From an uncultured bacterium (lineage in GTDB: Bacteria; Bacillota; Clostridia; Lachnospirales; Lachnospiraceae), in assembly GCA_947177425.1 (NCBI GenBank), contig CAMWUN010000015.1, forward strand, positions 1 through 64,000: a DNA stretch of 64,000 nucleotides. Direction: 5' to 3'. Shown one piece after another: positions 46,936 to 58,400 of the stretch (position 1 is its first letter; each line of letters starts with the position of its first letter). Made by a program: the position numbers and the translations under genes. The notes beneath the pieces were generated by a model, which had not been told where the DNA came from, ran no database searches, and was given only the letters and a program-made list of their open reading frames with translations.

Positions 46936-47945
46936 TGAAAGGGTTAATCTATCAACTAAAAAGCGTAAGGAAAGATAAGTTTTGCATCATGTCGTTTCTC
47001 CTGCCAGTTGTGGCCGCCATAATTCTGAACATTTCCGGCTCTGTTGATCTTTCTTCTCTGGGGGAATATTATTTTGGCGTGTCTGCCCACAACACTGCCC
47101 CAGAATTGGAAAGCTGGCTGGAGCGGTATGGTTCTGTCACAGTCTGGCAGACAAGGGAAGAACTGATTGCGGCAATCAATGAACCCTCTACCAATCTGAT
47201 TGGTGTGGAAATGGAGGGAAACGGTATCAGGACCATTTTATCCGGTGATGAATTAACAATATGGCAGCAGGCAGCAGCCGGACTTGGAGCGCTTTATGAG
47301 CAGCGTGAAATGGCGGCACAGACCAGTGTACAGATTTTGGAACGGCCTGACATACTGGCGGGATATCAGAATATCTTTGTTGCTATGACACTGGTCGTGG
47401 CGATGTTTATGGGCTGTACCTTTAATGCAATGAATATCATTTCCGAAAAGGAAGATGGTGTTGCATTTATCAATGAAATACTGCCGATGTCTCCAAAAGA
47501 ATATATTGTACAGAAAATATTTATAGGATTTATGTTTGGATGTTTATCTGCTGTTGTAACAGCGGCAATCTGTCTAAGTCTTGCTCCTGCCCAGGCGGCG
47601 GTTATGCTGGCGCTGATTGTTTTATCTACCTTTGTGTCCGCCCTGGCCGGCCTGTTTGTCGGCCGCATTTCGGATGGGCTGATGGCAGGGGTGGTATACA
47701 TAAAAATTGTTATGATTGTGTTTATGGCAGTTCCCCTGTTGAAGTATCTGGCGGTAACAGAAGGCAGCATACTTTCATATATTTGCTTCCTGATCCCGTC
47801 CAGTGCCGCTTTTGAGGGGATTATGGATTTGGCGAATGGGGGCATGGCGACAGCAGGTAAAGCGCTGGTTATCCTTGCAGTTCATTGTGTGGTCTGGTTT
47901 TTGATCTATCTGATTATGTCCATACGCCAGAAAAAACACGTATAA
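46935..47945 (+). CDS. ABC transporter permease
   Basis: Multiple TM segments; last gene of the overlapping cassette. Confidence 0.8.
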   Translation: MKGLIYQLKSVRKDKFCIMSFLLPVVAAIILNISGSVDLSSLGEYYFGVSAHNTAPELESWLERYGSVTVWQTREELIAAINEPSTNLIGVEMEGNGIRTILSGDELTIWQQAAAGLGALYEQREMAAQTSVQILERPDILAGYQNIFVAMTLVVAMFMGCTFNAMNIISEKEDGVAFINEILPMSPKEYIVQKIFIGFMFGCLSAVVTAAICLSLAPAQAAVMLALIVLSTFVSALAGLFVGRISDGLMAGVVYIKIVMIVFMAVPLLKYLAVTEGSILSYICFLIPSSAAFEGIMDLANGGMATAGKALVILAVHCVVWFLIYLIMSIRQKKHV

Positions 47946-48132
47946 GTTATTGGAAGCTGTGGCCCTGCCTCAGGAGAGAAAAAGTAATGTATAAGAAATT
48001 GCCGCCAAAGTCAGGGACAAGAAAAAAGGGTTCCAGATAATCTGTGTCTGTGCTATACTATAAAATAACAAATTTACCGTTTACGACAACCCTCTTAGGG
48101 ATGCACAAAGTCAGCAAAGGCCGGGAAGATAA

Positions 48133-49110
48133 GTGATAACAGAAGAACTTTACAGGGAATTAAAGAAAATTACCGGAGAAGAAGAACGTATTTTAAATGG
48201 AAGCCGGGAAATCGATAAGGAACTTTATATGTCCGCTGCAGACGGAGAAACATCCAATGTCATTGATGCAGGCAAACTGCTGGAAACCGGAAAGCTGATA
48301 CAAATCCGGCCCCATACGCGGTTTATCCATTTCCCCAGACACAGCCACAACTACATAGAAATGATATATATGTGCGCCGGAAATACCCACCATGTCATTG
48401 ACGGGGAACATGTCCTGCTGCGGGAAGGTGAACTGCTTTTTTTAAACCAGAAGGCCCAGCAGGAAATCTTCCCCGCCATGGAGGACGATATTGCAGTAAA
48501 TTTCATTGTCCTGCCAGAGTTTTTTGATTACAGCCTGAAAATGATAGGAGAGGAGAAAAACCTTCTGCGTGATTTCGTAATTGACTGCTTAAAAGGGGAA
48601 AATGAAGAAGCCGGGTATATGCATTTTAAGGTGGCGCATGTGCTTCCCATCCAGAATCTTCTGGAAAACCTTATATGGACAATCTGGAATAAACAGCCAA
48701 ATAAACGCAGCATCAACCAGGCGTCTATGGGGCTGTTGTTTCTGCATCTGATGAACCATATGGATCATATGGAGACAAATGCCCAGAACCGGAAGCAGAG
48801 ACTGATCATAGAAGTGCTCAGATATATAGAAGAAAATTACCGGAACGGGGAACTGACACAACTGGCAGGAATGTTAAATTATGACGTATACTGGCTGTCC
48901 AGGGAAATAAAAAAGCTCACAGGAAAAAATTATACGGAACTGGTACAGGAAAAACGTCTGAGCCAGGCGGCATACCTTTTAAAAAATACATCTATGTCTG
49001 TTATGGATGTGGGGCTTTTGGTAGGGTACGATAATTTAAGCTATTTCCACAGGCTATTCCAAAAGTATTATGGTATGACGCCAAGAAAATTCAGAGTTGA
49101 AAACAAATAA
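48133..49110 (+). CDS. AraC-family regulator with cupin-like N-terminus
   Basis: HFPRHSHNYIEMIYMCAGNTHHVIDGE; LTQLAGMLNYDVYWLSREIKKLTGKNYTELVQEKRLSQAAYLLKNTSMSVMDVGLLVGYDNLSYFHRLFQKYYGMTPRKFR. Confidence 0.9.
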   Translation: MITEELYRELKKITGEEERILNGSREIDKELYMSAADGETSNVIDAGKLLETGKLIQIRPHTRFIHFPRHSHNYIEMIYMCAGNTHHVIDGEHVLLREGELLFLNQKAQQEIFPAMEDDIAVNFIVLPEFFDYSLKMIGEEKNLLRDFVIDCLKGENEEAGYMHFKVAHVLPIQNLLENLIWTIWNKQPNKRSINQASMGLLFLHLMNHMDHMETNAQNRKQRLIIEVLRYIEENYRNGELTQLAGMLNYDVYWLSREIKKLTGKNYTELVQEKRLSQAAYLLKNTSMSVMDVGLLVGYDNLSYFHRLFQKYYGMTPRKFRVENK

Positions 49111-49165
49111 GAACTATATTTTGTAAAAATGTTTTTTCAAACACGCTTTAGGCAGTATATGACTT

Positions 49166-49212
49166 GCTATTACATGTTTATTTCGTATACATGTAATAGC
49201 GGGTCTTTTTTT
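49166..49212 (+). terminator. Rho-independent terminator
   Basis: GCTATTACATG (49166-49176) / CATGTAATAGC (49190-49200) perfect 11-bp stem, then GGGTC-T7. Confidence 0.85.
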
Positions 49213-49460
49213 ATTTCCGTAAAAATAAGCCGCATAAGAGCATCTGTCTGGCAGCACATGTTTCCAACAGGTGTAAGTCCGGAATCCGCCCGGGCAAGGC
49301 AGGAGTGTATTGGGGGAAACGCAGGATTACCCATAAACTGATAAGATGCAAAGGGTACTGAAAAAAATGCGATATATTCCCAAACAGAAAAAATAAGGAA
49401 TTTTTCTGATAAACTGATTTTGTCAAGATGGAAGCAGAGCTTTTTATGGAGGAAAAAGGG

Positions 49461-52400
49461 ATGAATTTTTTGGAAGGGTTTAAAGAGATTGTAGACAGGC
49501 AGCCGGACAGTGTGGCAATTGTTGACTTAGGCGGTGCAAGAAGCACTACATACAGAGAACTTGCTAAGCAGAGCGGACGTGTTGCGGCAAAGCTTTTAAA
49601 AATGGGAGACATGGCCGGACAGGCAGTTTTGGTATGCATGGACAGGCGGATGGAGTATATTGCGGCGGAAATTGGGACCATGATGGCCGGGGCAGCTTTT
49701 GTGCCGCTGATTCCGGAATATCCGCCGGAGAGAATTGATTATATCCGCAATGACTGCGGGGCAGTATGCACGATTGATGCCGGATGGATGGAGGATATCG
49801 GGCAGTATGGGCAGGCTGGAAAATATACGGCAAAGGAGCGGGACCGGGCCATGATTATCTACACATCAGGCTCCACCGGGCGTCCCAAGGGAATTGTCCA
49901 CAGCCATGGAAGCCTTTGTGGGGGAGCAGAGAGGATCGTTAATACGCTGGGCATGGGGAAGGAGGAACGGCTGGCGGCATCAGCGCCTTTGTCCTTTGTG
50001 ACATCGGTGATGGAGTATTACGCCGTTTTATACAGCGGCGGCTGTACCCACATACTTCCTGAGGAGGTCCGCAGAGATGTGCGGCTTTTAGAGGCGTATT
50101 ATGCGGAAAAAGAGATTACCTGCGGCTTTATCAGCCCCCAGATGCTGCGTTATTTTAAGAACAGGGGGAAAGCGCTGAAGAAGGTAGTAACTGGAAGCGA
50201 ACGGGTATCCATGATAGGCGGCGACGGCTATGCGCTGTATAATCTTTACGGCTGTAGTGAATCGGCGCTTCTGATATCAGCCTTTAAAGTAGAGGAACCC
50301 ATGGAAAATACCCCAATTGGGAAGCCTGTACAGGGTGTGGAGATGCTTCTTTTAGATGAACAGGGGAAAGAAGTCCCTGAGGGTGAACAGGGGGAAATCT
50401 GTGTTCTGGGTATTCTGGGTGAATGCTATCTGAACATGGAAGAGCAAAGCGCCCGCACATTCCAGCCCCAGGAGGACGGAAGGATTCTGCTGCATACAGG
50501 GGATATAGGGAGAAAACTGCCGGACGGGAATTATATTTATGTAAACCGCCGGGACTGGATGGTAAAGATCAATGGACAGCGTGTGGAAACCGGAGAAATC
50601 GAGATACGTATGGGGGCAGCGCCGGGAGTGAAAGCAGCCGCGGTGAAAGCCTTTGAGGACGAGAACGGGCAGAATTACCTGTGCGGATTTTATGTGGCAG
50701 GGGAGGAAACTGCGCCGGAAGATATCCGTGCCTGCCTTAAGGAAACGCTGCCGGATTACATGATTCCCCGTTTTTTCAAAAAAATGGAGGAATTACCTAA
50801 GAATGTAAACGGAAAGCTGGACAGGATGGCATTGCTGCCGCCGGGAATTTCGGAATATAAAGGGACATACAGGGCGCCGGAAAACGAAATACAGCGGCGT
50901 ATCTGTGAAGCCTTTGAGGAAATTCTGCACTGCGGAAAGACAGGAATCGGAGACGACTTTTTCCAACTGGGAGGGGATTCCATCAATGTGTTAAAGCTGG
51001 CGGAGCACCTTACAGATATGGCATTTACACCGGGGATGGCTCTTAAAGGCAGAACCCCGGAGAGGATTGCGCTGCTTTTACAGGAAAAAGATGCAGAAAG
51101 GATGAAAGAATCTGGCGCGGAAACTCATAGGAAACCGGAAAGCAGGACACCATGGGAGTGTACCGGGGCGCAGGGAAAAACAGAAAAAGGAGACACAGGA
51201 GAATATGCAGAAGAACGGAATGAATGGCCCCTTACGGATTCCCAGATGGGGGTTTATTTAGAGTGCATAAACGATCCGGAAGGAACCATGTACAATATCC
51301 CCATGTGCTGTGAACTGCCAAAGGGGATTGATATCGGAAGGTTTAAGGAGACAGTAAAGAAAGCGGTTGCCATGCATCCGGCTTTCGGCGTAAAGATTGT
51401 GGACAAAGAGGGAGCGCCCTTTATGGAGTTATGTCCGGAATTCCTGGATACAAAGGTGAGGGAATATACGGCCAGGGACATGGAAGGGGCACAGAAAGAT
51501 TTTGTCCATCCCTTTGCATTGGGACAGGAACCTTTATACCGTATGGCTATTTACCGAATAACTGACAGTAATGGGAACAACTGTACTTATTTCTTCTTTG
51601 ATGTACATCATCTGATTTTTGACGGTACTTCTGTAAAGGTATTTCTGGGAGAGATATCCCTTCTTTATGAGGGCGGTGAGCCGGGGCCTGAGGAGATATC
51701 TCTGATGGATGTGGCAGATTATGAGGAGCAGGTGAAAGATACGCCGGAGTATCAGGCAGCCAGGGAATACTTTAAAAGCAGGCTGGGTGACGGGGAAAGA
51801 GGGGAAGATTTGCTGAAAGATTTCAGGATGAAGTCAGCCAGCGCCAGAAGCGGCAGGGTGCGGATGGCCCTTGGGGAAGAACTCCCCGTCATGGAGGCAG
51901 AGCAGTTTACAAGGCAGAGAGGAATTTCAGAAAACACGCTGTTTTTAGGGGCCTTTGCCTATGCCCTTGCAAAGTATACGGGCGGGGACAGGAGTCTGTT
52001 CTGTACGGTCAACAATGGAAGGCACTGTACGGGGCTGGCGGAATCTGTGGGAATGTTTGTGAGGACCCTTCCCATATGTCAGTCCCTTGAAGAAAACATG
52101 CCGGTGGAGGAATACTTACAGAAATTCCAGGAAAGTTTTTATGAGACCATGGAACATGATGTGATTTCCTTTGGAGAACTGGCAAGGGACTACGGCATTG
52201 CTTCGGATATTCTGTTTGTCTATCAGGGAGAAATGCTGAACGGATTAGTCATGGACGGAAAGCGGTATCCGGCGCAGCCCATTCCCACCGGACAGGTACA
52301 GTCGGATATTTCCGTGATGGTGATGAAAGGACAGGGCGGTTATGAGATTTCCCTGGAATACCGCAGGGATTTATACAGGGAGGAGACGGCGAGGGGCCTG

Positions 52401-55400
52401 GCAGGGATGTTGGTGCGGGTGCTGCGGGGAATGATTTCCTGCAGGAACTTAAACCAGATTTTGCTGGTTTCAGAGTATGACATCCAGTTGCTGGACAGTT
52501 TCCATGGACAGGAGGTTCCTTTTGACAGGGAAAAAACCGTTGTGGATCTGTTCCGGGAACAGGCAGGACGTACGCCTGATGCCCCCGCTGTCATTTATCT
52601 GGATAAAACCTATACCTATGCCCGGACAGATGAGATTACCGACCGGCTTGCCGCTTACATTGGGGGGCTTGGCATTGGCAGGGAGCAGACAGTGTCCGTG
52701 CTGATACCCAGGTGTGAATATATGGTTCTTGCTTCCCTAGGCATATTGAAGGCGGGAGCAGCGTACCAGCCTCTTGACCCTACCTACCCGAAGGAGCGGC
52801 TGTCCTTTATGATTGAAGATGCGGACGCGCAGCTTCTTATTGCAGACGAAGGTCTTTTACATCTGGCAGAAGGGTATCAGGGGAAGGTATTGCTGACAAA
52901 AGACATTCCGGGACTTTTGGAAGCAGAACAGGCTTTGACTGCAGACGCTCTTCCCTGCCCGCCCAGACCGGAGGAGCTGTTTATTCTGCTGTATACCTCC
53001 GGCTCCACCGGCGTGCCCAAAGGATGTATGTTGGAACATATGAATCTGATGGCGTTCTGCCAGTGGTACAGGGAGTATTATGATTTACAGCCGGGAAATA
53101 AGGTTGCGGCTTATGCCAGCTATGGGTTTGACGCCCATATGATGGATATTTATCCGGCTCTTACTGCGGGAGCCGCAGTGTGCATTATCGACCAGTCTAT
53201 CCGTCTGGATTTAAACGAATTAAACCAGTACTTTAAGGAGCAGAAAGTGACCCACTCCTTTATGACTACCCAGATTGGGCGGGCTTTTGCCACAAGCATA
53301 CAGTGTGAAAATTTGAAATATCTGTCCATGGGCGGGGAGGCGCTGACGCCTTTTGCGCCTGTGGGAGTTACGAATTATTATAATGTTTACGGGCCTACGG
53401 AGTGTACGATTTTTACTACTGCCTACCCTATGGAACGTTATGAGGAAGATGTCCCCATTGGAAAAGCGCTCTCAAATATGAAGCTTTATGTGGTGGACGG
53501 CTGCGGAAGAAGGGTTCCGGCAGGTGTGCCGGGAGAGTTGTGGATAGCAGGATGGCAGGTGTCCAGAGGCTATCTGAACCGCCCGGAAAAAACGTCGGAG
53601 GCCTATTCTGCCAACCCCTTCTCCGATGCGGAAGGGTACCGCAGGGTCTATCACACAGGGGATATCGTGCGCTTTTTGCCGGACGGGAATATCCAGTTTA
53701 TCGGGCGCAGGGACGGACAGGTGAAAATCAGGGGGTTCCGTATCGAACTTACCGAGGTGGAGGAAATCATCCGGAAATTTCCGGGTATTCAGGATGCAAC
53801 GGTGGCTGCTTTTGACGAGCCCGGCGGCGGAAAGTATATCGCCGCCTATGTGGTAGCCGGGGAGCCGGTGGATGTGGAAGCGCTGAACGCTTTTATTGAG
53901 GAGAGCAAGCCCCCTTATATGGTTCCTGCCGTTACCATGCAGATTGGGAAAATTCCCTTAAACCAGAACCAGAAGGTAGATAAAAAAGCCCTTCCAAAAC
54001 CGGAGCGGAAAAAGGAAAAGCTGACGGAGCCTTTAGGAGAAATGCAGCGGAAGATTTTTGACTGTGTGGCGGAAGTCATCGGCCACAGGGAATTTGGCGC
54101 GGCCACAGACATTTACCGGGCAGGGCTTACCTCCATCGGCGCGGTAAGGCTGAACGCCCTTCTTTCTGCTGCATTTGAAGGAGCAGTGGTGCGGAACAAG
54201 GATTTGAAGGAATATAACACGGTGGAGAAGTTAGAGAAGCTTCTTCTGGCAAGAGGGGAGAAGGAAACCTTTGAGATACAGGAGGCTTACCCGCTGACCC
54301 AGACACAGAGCGGTATCTTTGTGGAGTGTGCCGCCAATCCGGGAAGCACGATCTACAATATTCCATTTCTGTTTTGCCTGGATGAAAAGGTGGAACTGCC
54401 GCGGCTGAAAAAAGCGGCGGAAGAGGCAGTTGCCGCCCATCCTTACATAAAAACAACTTTATTTATGGATGAAAAGGGTGAAATATGGCAGAAGAGAAAC
54501 GACAATGTACCTTTTGAAGCGGAAATCAAGGATCGTCTTTGCAGGGAAGAACTGGTGCGCCCGTACCAGCTTCTTGGGGAAAGGCTGTTCCGCATAGAAC
54601 TGTATGGGGCAAAGGAGGGGAAGTATCTGTTCCTGGAATTCCACCATATCATTAGCGACGGGACATCCTGCGGTATTTTTATCCGTGACATGAACGCAGC
54701 ATATGGCGGCGGGAAGCTGGAAGCGGAAACTTTTTCCGGTTTCGAGGCTGCCCTTGTGGAGCAGAAAGCCCTGCAGGGAGAAGAATACAGACGCGCCAAA
54801 GAGTATTATGACTCTGTCTTTTCCGGATGCGATACAGATTTCCTCCCGCCGCGGGATAAGAAAGAAGTTTCATCCATGAATCTTGCAGGTACAATGTTGA
54901 AACCGGTGTCAGAAGAAGTGCTGGAAACCGCACAGATGCCTTTCGGTAAGCAGTCAATGGCAGGACTGTACAGAAGGAATATTCCGGTGGATATAGATGC
55001 CTTAAGGGCTTTCTGCCGGGAAAAACAGATTACCATGAATACCCTGTTTACCGCGGCCTTTGGATTCGTGGCAGGCCGGTATGTGTATAAGGACGAGGCT
55101 GTTTTTACCACGATTTATAATGGAAGGAATGATTCCAGGCTGGCTTTGGCCATCGGTATGCTGGTGAAGACCCTTCCTGTATACTGCAATATCGACGGGG
55201 AGCGGGAAATCGGGTGCTACCTTAAAGAAACCGGAGAGCAGCTTTTAAACAGTATGAATGCGGATATCTATTCCTTTGCGGAAATCAGCAGTGCGTATGG
55301 CATTAAGGCGGATATTCTCTTTGCATTCCAGGGGGATGACTTCCAGTTTGAGGAGATTGCCGGAGAGAAGGCCGTTCCGGAGGAACTGCTTCTGGATACG

Positions 55401-58400
55401 GCAAAAGCTCCCCTGTCTGTAGACGTGGCAATAAGCGGAAGTGAAGTCTGCTATCAGGCGGAATACCGTAGCGATATGTACGAGGAAGATACGATGGCAG
55501 GGCTGATAGACAGCCTGTCTGTTGTAGTGTCAGAATTCCAGACGAAAAAGTATCTGAAGGAAGTTTCCATGGTCAGCGTTACGGCCCGCCGGGAGCTGGA
55601 CGGATACAACGAGACAGACTATGAGGTGGAGCAGGTAACGGCTAATGTGCTTTTTGAGCGTCAGGCGGCCCTGCACCCGGATAAGACGGCAGTGATTGCA
55701 AACGGTAAAAGACGGACCTTTGGTGAATTAAATGAAGATGCAAACAAAATTGCCAACAGGCTGCTGGAAATGGGGCTGACGATTGAACGGATGGTAGGCG
55801 TCATGATGCCCCGGACGGTGGATGTGTATGCCGTAAGACAGGGGATTATGAAGGCAGGAGGAGCTTTTGTGCCTATTGACCCGGAATATCCCGACGAGAG
55901 GATTTCTTACATACTGGAGGATTCCGGTGCAGAATTTGTAATTATGCCGGAGGAACTGATCCGTCAGCGCAGCCAGCTTATAGGCAGAATTTCCACCAAG
56001 GCCCTCAGCCTGGAAGAACTTTTGGCGGAAGGGGGAAATACCGAAAATCCAGGGACAGCCGTCCGCCCGGATAACCTGTGCTACTGCATTTATACTTCCG
56101 GCTCTACCGGAAAGCCGAAAGGCGTTATGATTGAACACAGAAATCTTGTGAACTATGTAGATGATAATCCCTTTAATGTGGAGGCACAGTCCTATGTGTA
56201 CAATGCCACAGTATCTTTAGCTTTTGCCGCCATCACATTTGACGTGTCCATACTGGAGGAGTGCATCCCCTTGTATCACGGCATTACGGTCTGCATGGCG
56301 AATGAAGAGGAAATCCATAATCCCCTTGCCCTGTCGGAACTGATTTTGGCAAACAAAGTGGATATGATGACCTGTACACCCTCTTTCCTTACCAATATCA
56401 TTGATATGCCCGAAATGCAAAAAGCCCTGTCACAGATCAATGTATTTAATGTAGGGGCGGAGGCATTTCCCGATGCCCTTTACGGGAAAATCAGGGCCCT
56501 TGGAACAGATGCGGTGGTTTACAACGGCTATGGGCCTACGGAAACTACCATCGGCTGCGCCTTCGAGCAGATAACCGGGGAGAAGATTACCATCGGCAGG
56601 CCCATGGGAAACATCAAAATGATGGTAATTGATAAATACCGGAACCTGCTTCCCGCGGGAGCCCCGGGAGAACTGCTTATCATTGGGAACGGTGTTGGCA
56701 GAGGCTATGTGGGCAGGCCGGAACTGACGGCGGATAAGTTTATTACTTTTGAGGGAAGAAAAGCCTACCGCAGCGGTGACCTTGCAAGGTGGAACCACCA
56801 TGGCAGGGTAGAGTTTATGGGGCGTATGGATAATCAGGTAAAACTCCGGGGGCTGCGGGTGGAACTGGATGAAATCGAGAATGTAATGAACCAGTATCCT
56901 ACTGTTAAATCCAGCGTTGTGCTTGTGAAGGAAAAAGATGGCAATCAGTTCCTGTGCGGCTACTTTGTGGCAGAACAGCAGGTGGATTATCAGAATCTGA
57001 CCAGCTTTATGCAGAAATACCTGACCCCTTATATGGTTCCCGGCGTGCTGATGCAGCTTCCGGAACTGCCCCTTACCAACAACGGTAAGGTGGACAAACG
57101 GGCCCTGCCGGAGCCGGATTATACACTGGAAAAGAAAAATTATGTGGAACCCCGTACAGAATTACAGCGCAGACTGTGCGAAATTTTTGCAATGGCCCTT
57201 GGGGTGGAGAAAACCGGCATTGAGGATGATTTCTTTGAAAACGGGGGAACCTCCCTTTCTGCCTCCAAGGTGGCAATGAAGTGCATGAGTGCAGGGATAG
57301 GGGTATCCTACGCGGATGTATTTGAATATAAGACACCCCTTGCGCTGGAGCAGCATATTCTGGGAAGCGGAAACCAGGAAAAACCTGATGGCACAAAGAC
57401 AGGACAGGACATACAGGAACGGGAGGCAGGTAAGGATACCGGGAAGAGGCTTCCGGTAAAGGATCCAAAGATGGATCCCATTGAAAAAATTCTGGACCAA
57501 AATACGGCGGAGCATGTGGACGAAATCCATTCCGAAGCCATGGAAAACGTGCTTCTTACAGGGGCCACAGGTTTCCTGGGGGCGCATATTTTAAAAACAA
57601 TGCTTGAAACCTGCCAGAATACCATATACTGTCTGCTGCGTCAGGGCAGCGCCCCTTCTGTGGAAAAGAGACTGAAAAGCATGCTGGTGTATTATTTCAG
57701 CAATCCTTACGAAGAGCTTTTTGGGAACCGGATCATTGTCGTTGAGGGGGACATTACGGACGCAGGCAAAATGGAGGAATTAAAGCAGTATGACTTTGCC
57801 CGGGTAGTGAACTGTGCGGCCTGTGTGAAACATTTTTCCGCAGACGATACATTAGAGAGAGTGAATTATCAGGGAGTTCTCAATTTGATCCGCCTGTGCA
57901 GCGAAACGGGAAGGGAGCTGATTCAGATTTCCACCGTAAGCGTGGCAGGAGAAAATGTGGGGCAGAAGTTCCCGGAGGAAAAGAAAATACATGAAAATGA
58001 ACTGGACTTCGGGCAGTGCATTACCAATAAATATATCGATACCAAGTTCCGTGCGGAAAAGGCGGTTTTGGAAGCCGCCGCAAAGGGCATGAAGGGACGG
58101 GTGATAAGGGTAGGAAACCTTATGAGCCGCGTCAGCGACGGGGAGTTTCAGATTAATTCTGTTACGAACGGGTTTATGCGCACCCTGCGGGGGTATGTGG
58201 CTCTTGGAAAGTTCCCGGTTTCCCTGCTGGATACGCCTGCGGAGTTTTCTCCTATTGATTCCACGGCGGAGGCCATTGTAAAGCTTGCCGGGGCAGGAGG
58301 GGATTTCAGCGTTTTCCACGCCTACAGCAGCTATGTGATTCAGATGGCGGATGTAGTGGAGCAGATGAACAGCCTTGGAATTGCCATAGAAACGGTCAGC

